The notes below the pieces were generated by a model. That model ran no database searches. It was not told the origin of the DNA and was given only the letters and a program-made list of their open reading frames with translations. Source: Hyaloperonospora brassicae (Eukaryota > Oomycota > Peronosporomycetes > Peronosporales > Peronosporaceae). From it: a stretch of 64,000 bases of DNA. Shown piece after piece: positions 23,286-34,975 of this stretch (positions are counted from its first letter, which is position 1; every line of letters begins with the position of its first letter). The DNA is taken from assembly GCA_947650285.1 (NCBI GenBank), contig CANTFL010000810.1, positions 1 through 64,000 of the forward strand, in the 5' to 3' direction. Made by a program: the position numbers and the translations under genes.

Positions 23286-23499
23286 TGTAGAGACGCGAGT
23301 CATTCTCTGTTCAACGGAAGGCCAAAGATCCTGCCCGGGAGAAGTCGACGCGTGTCACTCGTTGCAAATTCAATTGTGTTTGATGTCAATTAACCAAATC
23401 CAAAACCTATGACTTTGCCTATCTGTTCTCTAGTTCATCTGTTGCGTATCGCATGTCTATGTAATTCACTTCTCGCATCGTGTGGTCCACATCAGATAC

Positions 23500-23607
23500 T
23501 CGGGTAGCGGACCGCTCGGCAGTGGATCGCTCCATAGTGGATAGCACGGGATGTGGATCGCACGGGTAGCGGATCGCTCGGGTAGTGGATCACAGTATGT
23601 GGTCCGC
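23500..23607. repeat. Seven degenerate 15-16 bp iterons (consensus TCGGGTAGTGGATCGC)
   Basis: Consecutive units read TCGGGTAGCGGACCGC, TCGGCAGTGGATCGC, TCCATAGTGGATAGC, ACGGGATGTGGATCGC, ACGGGTAGCGGATCGC, TCGGGTAGTGGATCAC and AGTATGTGGTCCGC. The spacing is close to 1.5 helical turns. The array stands alone in non-coding AT-rich DNA. Confidence 0.8.
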
Positions 23608-25162
23608 ACCAATTATGTGCTCACACAACCAAGACGTACACACCCAGGATAGATCGTGGTGAAACTTTTGCATCTTTTATTGGGCATCAACGGTCGGATC
23701 GCTGTCGCTATCGAAACCTCGCATGCTTGATGATCTTGATGATGCGCTCCTCTATCCTCTTGAGTAATCCTGTCCTTGCAGCTTGGTGATCCAAGTCCTT
23801 GATCGCGGATCGTGATAGGTCAATCGCCGATCTGCGACTATACTCCTTTTTTGCCCTTTAAGTCGATCAATCCGCATTACTTCAACAATCGTTTTCCTGT
23901 ACTCAATACGCTAATCCCATACCTCGCGCCAACGGACCCGTCTCCGACTGCGTCCACCTTTCAAATAGGTTTCACACTTGAGGCGGTTCCCACGACCCAA
24001 ACGTTTCATCATTCTTTCTCCTCAATACTCCTTAAGTAGTGTATATGGCTATATGACCGTTTCTATGCTTGCTTTGATGACAATGTGATTAGTCACAATT
24101 GATACATTGACATATCAGATGCGTGCATATCTTACAAAACGAAGTTTCGAGCGATCAATAATGCGGATCGTACTTCATTTTTTTTGCTACACCAATAAGT
24201 AAATTTATGGGGTGCGTATTTGACCTGTATGAAAGTGCTAGCCCAAATTTCGGTAGCTAATTTTGTACATGATACAAAAGGAAATACTGTCTTGAATGAA
24301 TATGAAGGTTAAGAGAAAACAAGAAATCTTGGTTGCCAAAATATCACTATATTTAGCGTGGAAGAGATTATTTAGCCGATTACACCATTTCAAATGACAA
24401 GACAAAAGGAAATGGAGAGTAACACGAGCAGAAAATTTGATTTAAGATTTGTCATTCATTGTAATAATCAGTAAGTCTATCGCAATCGCCTCTGTATTAA
24501 GCTCGTCGCTCTCGAACGAATATAAAGGTCGCTGTGCATAAATTCACAATCATGAGCCATGCACCTAATGGACTAATTTATTATTTGGTAAAAATTTAGT
24601 GTGCACCATTTTTCTCGAACTTTACGTCCCAAGCTAGGTCTAAGTACCGAAAACGAGACTATGATACCAAGTTGAATCGCTGCACAATTCTACTGCGTTT
24701 CTGGCAGCTGAAATGATCGTATGTCATACAGTACGGCGGTCACAATATTCGAGGAAATGCCATCACATGTCTTTACAGAAAAGATTGTAAGTGCGAGTGT
24801 ACACGATAATGCGAGAAGAACCAATTACATTGGCTGCTGTTGGTTGGTAAAAAAGTATTTCGATTATCAAACCTTGTACAAAACTTAGCTTATACGTCAA
24901 CATATATGATTGCACTCGATATTTCAATGAAGCGACAAAAACACATTTGGAATAAAGCATGCAGACCACGACTTATTATCATAGCGATTACCGTCACTAT
25001 AGATCTGTTTTGTCTTTCAACATTGCAAAATTGAGAATAAAGTGTTGCAGAGTCTATCTGCATCTTGATTCTTAATTAAGGCAGTATCGGCTCTTTGAGG
25101 GCGGTGTCGTTGCGCACAATTGAATATCCTGTGGATAAATCTGTAGTACTAATGACAGTAGC
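23608..25162. other. AT-rich region without recognised genes
   Basis: The longest frames (23812-24039 plus and 24763-24969 minus) have no family similarity. No repeat or RNA gene stands out up to the gypsy LTR. Confidence 0.5.
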
Positions 25163-25637
25163 TGTAGCGGAGCTAGACAGCTCCTTAAGTCAGAGGAAGA
25201 CTTAACGCTCTTACGAGCAACTTTGGTTCTACGAACTCGACTCAGAGAGTCAACAAGCTCAGAGAGCTTACGGTCCCTGTTCCTGAGGGACCAAACGATT
25301 CAAAAGAATCACAGCACAGAGTGCTCAGGAGAAGCTACCTTCACAGGTATTGCTAGCTCCTATCGATCAAAGACGCCTCGTGAGGCACGTGTCTCTTACT
25401 GATCAAAAGGGGAATTGCATTTTTATTTCTTTAATTAACCTAAAAGAACACCTTAGAACAACGTATTTAACCTGCCCTAAATAACCTCTTAAAAGATCTC
25501 GCAATCAATTGATGACAGACATCAGTTTTCAACAATTGATACACTCACAGTGTTCTAAAATTATTTTATAGGGTACCTCCTCTCTTGTGTGCACAACACC
25601 TATCGTCGACTACCAGCCGACGTGTAACCCCGTTACA
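25163..25637 (-). repeat. Gypsy element, 3' LTR
   Basis: This 475-bp direct repeat matches 32318-32792. In element orientation it begins TGTAACGGGG and contains CTATAAAATAA, a TATA-like promoter element. Confidence 0.92.
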
Positions 25638-25650
25638 CCCTCCCCTACCA
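25638..25650 (-). other. Polypurine tract of the gypsy element
   Basis: On the minus strand TGGTAGGGGAGGG lies directly before the 3' LTR, the place where plus-strand DNA synthesis is primed. Confidence 0.7.
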
Positions 25651-25743
25651 GACTGACGTTATCACAAAACGTCAATCGGCTTCTTTCCTCGAAGAGGTCG
25701 GTGTGTGTGTGCTTAACCTCGCGGTTGATAAACACGAAACACC

Positions 25744-27045
25744 ATGGCACTGCCATCCAACGAGTCTCGGACTCTTTCATCTTACCTCGACTTCGACGAG
25801 GATGTGGACTATGGTAGTGATACCAGTGTCCATGGAGATGGCGGGATATCATCCCACTCCGCTGTACCTGAGGCTCGTCCTCTAACAGCACCGAATCCGT
25901 TCGTTGAACGTGGTGATACCACCGCGCCAGTGGCGCAGCATCATACAACAGGTGCAGGTGAGAACATCATCACGAACCCGCTCGACGAACAACAGCGGCT
26001 GATCCGTCAGCGTGAGGAGCGTGCTCTACGTCGCACTCATACTCAGGCGGTTATTCGAAACCGGAGTGGTTACGTGTTCTCAACACCAGACGTGGAGCAA
26101 CGCCTCCGTCAAACGGAAGGCCGTAGCCTCGCAACATGGGCCATTGGCCCCGAGGCTACGTCGCCAGAAGATATCGCCTTTCGCAAGGCTCTAAATGAGA
26201 GATATCTCGAACCAGCCTTTACCACGCAAGGTCAGTACCTTGCACACCTTGAGAGTCTTTCTCGTGGTGTTTCGAATCAACCGATAAAGAGCGTACTTAT
26301 CTAGTTATTCGCTGGCTAACTGCCCGAGGAGGAGGACAATCAGTTCATCCGTTGGGTGTACCGCAAGCAGCATCTTAGCAGTGTGCCAGCGCTGCGCGAC
26401 AGCGCCGATGTGGCTGACGTTCGTCTGGAACGGAAGCTCCGGTTCGAGTATGCCAAGCTCAAGGCCAGAGGCCAGTTGCGTACACCTACACGTTATGCTC
26501 CGGCTACAATGGTAGTCACGGGTCACGACCCTATGGTGCGGAGCAACACGCCACCTCCCACCACTATTGGTGAGAAGCGTTCTCGTTCGCAAGGCGACCC
26601 TGGCCACGATGTTCAGAAACATCCACGGCGTATGGGCAGTCCTGCCGAAGGGGTATCTCATACTCCCACGAGTTCTCCGACTTCGGGTACCCTCGCCACT
26701 TCAACAGATACTGGTATTGGCCACGACGACGACGTCGCTGAAGGAGTCGCTCCACATGGAACTGGCGGTTCCCTTGCTCATCGAGAAGCGTCGTTGGTGG
26801 TCGGGGTACCGAAGGAGAAGAATGAGAAGGTGCTCCGTGAGCTGAGTGGTGTCTAAGAGACATTGGGTAAGACCCAGAGTGCGATCGACGCGATGCAAGC
26901 CCGTGTTCAAGCATTGGAGTTGGCTTTAGCCCGTGTGGATGGTCAGCTTGACCTCCTGGTTCGGATGCAACAGCCGACGGCAAGGCCCTATTTCCCGGCG
27001 CAAGCGCTTCCGAGTTCACATGGGACGGGTCCCGATACGGCTTAA
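25744..27045 (+). pseudogene. Antisense extra ORF of the gypsy element, 434 codons with three stops
   Basis: A single plus-strand frame runs from an ATG in strong context (ACACCATGGC, 107 bp inside the LTR) to a TAA at 27043. It is broken only by stops at 26302 (TAG), 26317 (TAA) and 26854 (TAA). The protein has an acidic N-terminus (DFDEDVDYGSD), a basic helical part (RQREERALRRTHTQAVIRNR), a Ser/Thr/Pro-rich middle, and a C-terminal heptad-like segment with AMQARVQALELALARVDGQL. The first 0.8 kb does not overlap minus-strand coding sequence, so it is not simply a shadow of pol. The last 0.48 kb overlaps the chromodomain end of pol in antisense. I do not recognise the family. It may be an accessory or regulatory gene of the element driven from the LTR, or a gag-like protein. 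The stops mean this copy is defective. Confidence 0.6.
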
Positions 27046-30000
27046 GCAATCAAGCGTAAAACTCAAGGTGCGTGCGCAGTTTGCGCGTAAGTTTGAACGT
27101 ATACGCAAGTCCCATCTTGGCGACGACCGTGAATGGCCCAATGAAGCGCGGACGCAATTTCGTCTTGAAGACAGCAGACACTACATTTGTTGGTAGGTTT
27201 TTAGCATTGAGTAGAACTTGGTCTCCGACCTCATAACGTTCAATACAACCTCTGCCTTTAGCATCAGCTTGTTCCTTTTGCTTGTCTTGGCTATCAGCCA
27301 GTGCATCACGTACGTGTCGTAACACTTTTAAGCGCGTTGCGAGAAGCTCGCTTACCTGTTTATGAACAGTAGCAGGGCTGATACCAGCAAGCCGATCGGC
27401 CATCTCTCCTCAACCAAGCCCTGAACCACGCAGTGGTAGCGTTAACGGAACGCGAGGGTGTGTGAGACCGTTCACGTAGAAGTAGTAAAGCCTGTAGAGG
27501 CGTGAACATCGTTATTTAACGCAAACTCAACAACAGGAAGCATCGAAATCCAACGCTTAGGCGTTTCAGCACAAACACTGCGCAATATGTCACCGATGAT
27601 GCAAATCACTCGCTCGGTTTGACCATCGGTCTGCGGATGCGCCGCTGTTCACATGTCCAATCGTGTGCCGAGCACCTTGAAGACGGACTTCCGAAACTTC
27701 TCAGTGAAGCGAGGGTCTCCATCAGAGACAATTGTTAACGGCAAACCGTGTTGTCGAAACACTCGATCAATAAACAGCGTAGCTGTACCTTCAGCATCAA
27801 TGGTATCCGGCACATCTGCTAAGTCCGCGATCTTGCTCATACGGTCGACAAATACCACAATACACGTATTGCCATGCGCATCTTTCGGTAAACCGAACAG
27901 GAAGTCCATACTGATGGACTCCCAACACCCCGAGGGTTTTGGTAGACTAGCTAGCAGCGAATCCGCATGAGGTGAGAGTTTCACCCGTTGACACGCTTCA
28001 CACGTACGCACATATGTGTTCAATGATTTGTATAGTTCGGTCTACCAATAGGATTAGCTAACTGAGCCATAGGTCTTCTCACAACAGAGATGACCGATCG
28101 ATGCAGTATCATGTGCCTCAAAGAGAATTCTATACTTCAACTCCTCATCATGAGGGACAACGATACAAGACCTCAATATCCGTGCTATAGCACAACAGGC
28201 CCTGATCGATGGGGTATCGATGTAGCCTCGCACGTAAACGTGCCGACAATTTAATGTCTGAGTCGTTAAAGTCCTCGCTCTCTAGAGCACGTAGCAGAGC
28301 TACACAGTGTTTATCTTTGGCATATGCCGAACGGATTAGGTCAGTGACCGACGACGACAGAGTCGTAACATGAGCAAGCTCATAGTCAGGCCTGCGTGAC
28401 AACGCATCAGCCAAAGCATTCTGCTTGCCCGGCTTATACTTCACCTCGAAGTTATATTCCGCAAACGATGAGAGCCAACGAGCCATTCTCTGAGAGAGAT
28501 GTGGCGACTGGGTTGCAGTGCGTAGTGACGCATGATCTGTATCGATCACAAACGGCTTAGAGCCAAGCAGATGAACTCAAAATTTGACGAGAACATACTT
28601 CATCGCAAGTAGCTCTTTGTCATGAACTGGATAGTTCTTTTCAGCTGCTTTCAGCTGCCGGGACTCAAACGCAATGACGCGTTCCCGTCCATCATTATCT
28701 GTTTGTAACAGAGCACTGCCGATGGCAAAGTCAGATGCGTCACAGACGACACTGAAAGGCCGGTCAGGATCGGGCAAGGCCAAGATTGTCGCATGAAAGA
28801 GACTCTCCTTTACTTCTGTAAAAGGATCATGCCCGGTGTTCGTCCAGCACCATTGCACATCCTTTTTAAGGAGATTGAATAATGGTCGAGCCATGTCCGC
28901 ATAGTTTGCACTATACTTATGTAAGTAATTGGCAAGACCAAGCCACTTACGTAAGTCCTTCTGGTTCTGAGGAATTGGCCAATCTACTATGGCTTTTATC
29001 TTAGCGGGATCTGCTCTAAGGCCTCGCTTACCAATGAAGCACCCTAAAAAGGGAATCTCTTTTGCAGCAAAGATGCTCTTAGACGCATTGGCGAACAGCT
29101 TATTCGTGCGCATGCACTTGAGCACCGCTCGTAAATGGTCGACGTGATTATCCACATCAGACCGGCCGTTCATAGCACGACTATGGACAAAGATGTCATC
29201 AAACTACGCCTGTGCATATCCTCGGTGAGGTCTGAACATTTGTGTCACAAGACGATTGAACGTAGCTGGCGCGTTTGACAAGCCCTGTGGCATAACTAGC
29301 CACTCCCAGAGCATACCGCTCGGAGTACCAGCCGCTGATCAGCGGGATATCTTTCTCACGCATGAGTAATTCGTAATTACCATCGACTAAGTCGAGTGCA
29401 CTGTACATTGTACATCCCACCATATTGTTATGGAGAACATCCTTCCTCAGAATTGGTATCGGGGCAGGGATGGTGGCCGCATAAAGCTTGTTGTAAACAT
29501 GAACAATGCGCCAATTCCCATTGGGCTTTTTACCACAGAAGGTCGGTGTAGAATGGGGAGATTTGCTCTCACGAACCATGCCCGCTGCGTGCTTTGTACG
29601 AAAGAAGTCATCAATGACGTCACACTGCTCCTTCGGTAAAGGCCACTGCCGTGTTCCGCAGTATTTAGTTCCAGGAACCAAGTCAATTTCATGACGTACA
29701 CCTCTATCGGGAGGTAAGACGGACGGTGGGTTGTGACACACCACGTCCTGAAACTCCTTCACCAAAGGATAGAACGGATCAAGAGGATCCTTAAGGATCG
29801 AAGATCCACTACGGGCATCCAATGCCGCCTTTGTGTCCTCAAGGACAGACTCGTCCAATAACGAGGATGAGTTCAACTCAATATCTGGCCGAATGACCAC
29901 TGACTCAATTAATTTTCCTGCCTGTAAAGATTAGCTAAATTTGTCGTCAGTCATTTCGTCTAGGTCAAAGAGAGTATCCAAAGATGGAAGAGTCTCAAGA

Positions 30001-31168
30001 CTAATATTGCCATCGATCTGGCCAGTCAACCCATTGACAAGTGTATGTATTATTACTATTATCACTTCGTGACTTCTTAGACGTTGGGCGCTTAACAGTT
30101 GCCACCCTACGATGGAATCGTTTCCTCACAGAAACAGTACGCCTCCTAGAGGCCGGTACAGTCGTGTCCCCGTGGTTGCTATTTGTCTTAGAACGCTCTA
30201 GACGAGAGCTCATGTCTTGAACGACATCTGGTGAAGTGTTATGTAACTCGATAAATTTTCACCTAGTGGATTTACACGCACCACTTCACGTACAGCATCC
30301 GGGTCTAGCCCTGAACGCTCTGGCTTCTCGCCATCAATGTCATTACAGACATTCAGTGAGGTGTCATCACGGCCGCCCTCACTCTGAGTAATTTCACGTG
30401 CCACCGCACTGACATCATGGGAATTACTTCCTATATGTCCCGCCCGTAGGCCAACCATGCTTGACGCATGCAGTGACTCATTGTCACAACGAGTATCCCT
30501 CAACGGAGTACAACTCTCTTCAAACACATTAGAAGAGCTCCGCTCAACATTCATGTCATAGACATTCGAGCTAGTTAGCTCCGACACACCAATGTCCAGC
30601 ACATTGACATCCTCCGCCACTGACTCGCGCCAAAAGTGCTTTTGTTGCCTAGCAAAGGTGGGTTCATGACTCTCCAAAGCTTCGCTAATATGAACTTTAT
30701 TATTTTGGGTATTTTTTCTTTAACAATTCAAGGTTTAGGAACATTGCGCGTGGCGCCCAAGGTCTCAGACCTCCAATCGATCCATAATTTATGGCGTTCA
30801 AGCCATGCCATGCCTAGGATGAGATCGTATCTCGAATTCAAGTCAAGGACGAGACAGCGTTCGGTGCTATCAAAGTCCAAAAACTTCACGCCCAAGTTCA
30901 ACGGAACTTTAGGCACAGTAACGCGACTACCCGTCGCTAACCGAACAGTGATGGAATCACCATCGTGCGCTTTGAGCGCCTCAGCATATCGCTGAATCCT
31001 TTCAAGAGAACAACGTCGAGCATAATTGCATGATGCTCCGGAGTCGATTAGGATCGACCAATGCTTTGCAAAGCCTTTCACTTTCGCCTCGGTGACTAAC
31101 AAGCCAGGCTTGTGTCCACGCTCTGTTATAACGGGCACAGAGCTCAGTGGGGATAATCTCTGTTTCAC
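26564..31168 (-). pseudogene. Gypsy pol: protease, RT, RNase H, integrase, chromodomain
   Basis: Read on the minus strand. Protease: ILIDSGASCNYARR and LILGMAWLERHKLW (31060-30760). [21 protein letters not shown] (about 29600-29550), [10 protein letters not shown] (29400), the active-site string FDDIFVHS (29198-29175) and FLGCFIGKRGLRADPAKI (about 29050). RNase H: FSVVCDASDFAIGSALLQTD (28750), AFESRQLKAAEKNYPVHDKE and a DHASLRT block. Integrase: CEACQRVKLSPHADS (about 27980), ISMDFLFGLP (27900) and FVDRMSKI, then the GPF module (KLRPRFIGPFTVV, 27150). A chromodomain (FHVERLLQ..LLKWRGYPKSENSWE) lies at about 26620-26770. Most modules share one frame; the linker, the RT start and the integrase core are shifted. 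Stops include 27050 and the one just before FDDIF. Confidence 0.88.
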
Positions 31169-31242
31169 TTTACCTCGTAGAGAAGTGACAGAGCTCAGTT
31201 CTACCCCGGTAGGGCGCCCCGCACCTACTGAGGGTCGACGTT

Positions 31243-32259
31243 TTACCGTACCACACCAGTTTTCGGGTAGGGTCTGGGGTTTCGACCCGTAGGAGTCGGT
31301 CGTTGCTTACGCAAAGGACAAGTGGGACGCAAGTGTTTAGTGCTTCCGCACATGTAACAGCGTCTCACCTCCTGTCGTTGCTCTGCAACATGCAGATTCG
31401 CTTCACCTTCATATTCAGTATGGCTGAGATCCATCGGTTCGGGCTTACAGTAAGCCGAGGTGCTCGCAGAGGTTGCCCTCGCAAAGCTTGGGTTGCACCC
31501 ATTCCAACTAAGTCTGGCCGACTTGAAGTTGTGCTCAGCATTTTAATCGAAGCTAACAGCCTCCTCATAAGTAGAGGGATGGACCCGAAACACCTCGGTC
31601 CTGGCAACGCCATTACGAAGACCTTCCATGAAGACTGTCACATAGACGGTCTCAGGGAGAGGGTCGGACTGCATGGCAGCCATCAGAGTTCTCAACTCTT
31701 GGACATAGTCCGTTAGCTCGTTCTTACCCTGACGGGTAGACAAGAAGCGTGAGCGCACGCGATAAGCCTGGTTAGGCGGTGAGAGAACTCGCAGAAGGTC
31801 TAAATTGAGCAAATCTCATGTGGGAAACGCCAAGTCGACCGACGTGCCGCACGTCAGAGCCCACTCTCTAGCTCTTCCATCGAGCTTAGAGATAGCCAGC
31901 GAGACCCGCTGGTACTCCAGTGAGATAAGGCCAGAGCTCATGGCCATCTCAATCTCACGGATCGAGAGGGTTAGGTTTTCTCCTTCCTTCCCGGAGTAAT
32001 GTTTAACGTCCACCCGAAGGGAGCGAGGATTAGCCTCTTCTGGTGGCATTGCCACGTAGCGTGTTGGCATAGCCGACGCTACTTGGTTTTGAACCTGGCC
32101 CAACAGGGCCGTTTCATACTGCATGAAGGTCTCGACTCGTGCGTTGAGCACATCGGGACCTTGTGCAGCGAAAAACTCCACGTAATCAGGGCCTACGGCC
32201 GCGATCAGCTTATCAATCGCGACCTTTTGGGCCTCAGAGAGGGGTGTGGATTGCTACAT
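31243..32259 (-). pseudogene. Gypsy gag with CCHC zinc knuckle
   Basis: A single minus-strand frame starts at ATG 32259 but has TAG as its second codon (probably once CAG). It continues STPLSEAQKVAIDKLIAAVG, then a capsid-like helical region, with further stops at about 31816 and 31543, and ends with the zinc knuckle CYMCGSTKHLRPTC (31330-31375). Gag packages the element RNA. Pol starts in another frame after the gag stop at 31243. Confidence 0.82.
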
Positions 32260-32300
32260 CCTCACAGAGGATCAGTCGTAACGACTAAGGCGTAGATTGA

Positions 32301-32315
32301 CTACAAGTGCTACCA
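32301..32315 (-). other. Likely primer-binding site of the gypsy element
   Basis: On the minus strand, TGGTAGCACTTGTAG begins two bases inside the 5' LTR, where a tRNA 3' end would pair. The TGG start fits a CCA-tail primer. The tRNA identity cannot be told here. Confidence 0.5.
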
Positions 32316-32317
32316 AA

Positions 32318-32792
32318 TGTAGCGGAGCTACACAGCTCCTTAAGTCAGAGGAAGACTTGACGCTCTTACGAGCAACTTTGGTTCTACGAACTCGACTCAG
32401 AGAGTCAACAAGCTCAGAGAGCTTACGGTCCCTGTTCCTGAGGGACCAAACGATTCAAAAGAATCACAGCACAGAGTGCTCAGGAGAAGCTACCTTCACA
32501 GGTATTGCTAGCTCCTATTGATCAAAGACGCCTCGTGAGGCACGTGTCTCTTACTGATCAAAAGGGGAACTGCATTTTTATTTCTTTAATTAACCTAAAA
32601 GAACACCTTAGAACAACGTATTTAACCTGCCCTAAATAACCTCTTAAAAGATCTCGCAATCAATTGATGACAGACATCAGTTTTCAACAATTGATACACT
32701 CACTGTGTTCTAAAATTATTTTATAGGGTACCCCCTCTCTTGTGTGCACAACACATATCGTCGACTACCAGACGACGTGTAACCCTGTTACA
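32318..32792 (-). repeat. Gypsy element, 5' LTR
   Basis: This 475-bp direct repeat matches 25163-25637. In element orientation it is upstream of gag. Confidence 0.92.
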
Positions 32793-34184
32793 GCAATACT
32801 CATTCAAAGAGGCCAAGAGTATACAAAGGCCTTGTTATGGGGTTGATACAAACGCTCAGTCTAGGTGTGAGTCTGTTTCTAGGTAATGTGTTATTCCTCA
32901 TCATTTTTAATGACAAATTTACATAGGAAAATACTTTAATCCCTGCTTGACTGCGGAATGTCTTACATTTTACCCGACGCCGGTCACTGGATAATTACAG
33001 GCCCATATTTGGTGGGGACTGATACCTCATTGAGGAGATAGGCGGTGAGCCTTGCAACAGGCACATGAATGGGATTCAAGAACCGTGTGATACTATCTAG
33101 TTATGTATAAAATGATAAACAAAACGACCGTGGATTTATTGCAATGATTTTGATAATATTATATATTACAATTCTTCAATTTTACTTTTGTATGCGGGAT
33201 CCATGGATCAGGTGGCAGCGTTGCTCCGTGAAGATGCTATCCACCAGTTTATATAATTCTATCTATTGGATTTCTTTGAGCATGCACAAGTGTGTTAAAT
33301 TTCTATAAAGAGGCACGATGGCCTCACTTGGAGTTCGGGTGTTTGTTTGAACGCTTAACCCCTCAGTTTAGTTACCCACTCCGCTAGAAAGAACTTTGCA
33401 CGAGATTTTGGTGATTGACACAGCGACAAAGGTCGAACGCTCGAATTATTCAAATAAGTTGGAATATGGTCCATTTCTAGCGCGTATAATTTAAAGATAA
33501 TGCCAACTATTTACAAAAAGCTGTAGCATCTATATTCCAGGTCAACTTAAGAATTGCGCGAGACGTGATGGGTGAATTCGCGCTGCTTCCGCTAATAGAC
33601 CTTAGATTAAGACTAACATTGCGATGAGCGTCACGAAATTTGACGAGCGCGTCTTTCACATATGTATCACTTGTCGCTAGGAAGTACTTTACGATTTAGT
33701 TAATTTTTTGTAAGTTTGCGGCCAAGGCAAGCCAAAAGGTTAAACGCCAATTCACAGTGCGTCTGGACGAGCCTCTGTGTGTGCCGTGGCCTACTTGTAG
33801 TTTCTTAGATGAAGGTAAGAAGTGCGAAACAATGTATCGAACGCGTGTTGACGACAAATGTCGAGTATACAGTACAAAAAATAGCTGAATGCATGATCAA
33901 CACATGCGTAGACTTTAAGGTGCGCACTTGTTACCTATAAAGTCTCAATCATCAAGATTATAAACGGTGAAATTGTGTTGAATGTACTGGATCGTGTACT
34001 TATCATCTCAACCACACATGACGATATGAATATCATATAGTAGGTCAAAATGATTGCTGGAAATGTCAATAGGGTCTTGATATTTTGTTTAACCTGTTTA
34101 CAGAAGCTCCGTCTAAAATATTGAGATATAGCTCAACCTGATCATCACTGTTGCCGATCTTTATTGTATAAGGATCGCCTGCTC
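32793..34184. other. AT-rich region, no recognised gene
   Basis: No frame longer than about 60 codons with family similarity and no clear repeat structure is visible. Confidence 0.5.
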
Positions 34185-34620
34185 GTTTAAGGAGTCGATG
34201 TCAACTCTCCACTGGCGCCTGGACGACCGACTAACTGAGGAGGTACTCCAATTCCGAGCTGAAAACTTTGCTCAACTTGTGTACCCGTCGGTAAGGCGAA
34301 TTGCACTCTTCCAGCTGGAATCGAGTAAATCCCGACCCTGACCGTGGTTAATAGTAAGGCTACCGTGTGGAAATCTTAACACGATTGCGGGTGTATTTGT
34401 AGAGTGCTCGATATTCGTCACCCTGATCAGTGCGAGATCGCCTTGTCCGATACGTAGATACTTAATTCTCGAGCCTTCTGACCACTTGGGCCGTCCCACA
34501 ATCTTGTACATTTTTTCTTTACTTGTTTGTTGCGTCCGATCGCACTTGTGGTTTAGGTTGAGAGTCCTTGATCCCTGGCCAAAAAATCCAGGTATATCAA
34601 TTGAATAAAGTATGCAGATT
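34185..34620. repeat. Dispersed repeat, copy 2 (partner at 22834-23285)
   Basis: It shares ordered blocks with copy 1. On the plus strand a 47-codon frame from 34199 begins MSTLHWRLDDRLTEEVLQF. On the minus strand a 125-codon frame (34272-34649) contains KWSEGSRIK, also present in copy 1. Which strand codes is uncertain. The family is unrecognised. Confidence 0.65.
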
Positions 34621-34899
34621 TTTCGGACTTTGGGCTGCCATAAATCCAACTCGGAGGAGAAGCTGACACATATGCTATGAAGCGAATTGAACTCTGCCTA
34701 AATTTGCTAATTAAACCCAAAAACTAACACATCATCAGGCCTATATTTACCACGAAATTTTGGGTCCACACGTCCGACCTGTCATATGTTAGTCCCCTTG
34801 TACCGATATGGCCTACTACCCTATCTTGATATCAATCCTGTCAGAAAATCGTCTCCTTGTTCATATTTGTTTTTTGCCACATACTTTCTATCCAAGGGT

Positions 34900-34975
34900 G
34901 GTATCCTGGGGTAGTGGTGATGTTGCTTAGTCTATAGGACGATGACTGCCAGTTCAATCCTCTCAGTGTGCACAA
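34900..34975 (+). repeat. tRNA-derived (SINE-like) fragment
   Basis: TGGGGTAGTGG at 34907-34917 matches the RNA polymerase III A-box (TGGCNNAGTGG). AGTTCAATCC at 34951-34960 matches the B-box (GGTTCRANYCC), at a tRNA-like spacing of about 35 bp. No convincing acceptor stem closes the structure, so this is a tRNA relic or SINE head and not a functional tRNA. Confidence 0.4.

Larger units (their letters stand above)
25163..32792 (-). mobile_element. Full-length Ty3/gypsy element with chromodomain and an antisense ORF
   Basis: LTRs of 475 bp at 25163-25637 and 32318-32792 differ at about nine positions. Both begin TGTA and end TACA. Gag, protease, RT, RNase H, integrase and a chromodomain follow in that order on the minus strand from 32259 to 26564, the order of Ty3/gypsy chromoviruses. 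A polypurine tract abuts the 3' LTR (25638-25650), and a likely primer-binding site lies inside the 5' LTR (32301-32315). Flanking five-base sequences (GTAGC and GCAAT) do not match, so no target duplication is visible. The young LTRs contrast with many stops in gag-pol, which suggests mobilisation in trans or fast decay. An extra plus-strand reading frame occupies 25744-27045. Confidence 0.9.

Noticed and set aside
25158..32797. Target duplication for the gypsy element
   Set aside because: Flanks GTAGC and GCAAT do not match at 4 or 5 bp; none claimed.
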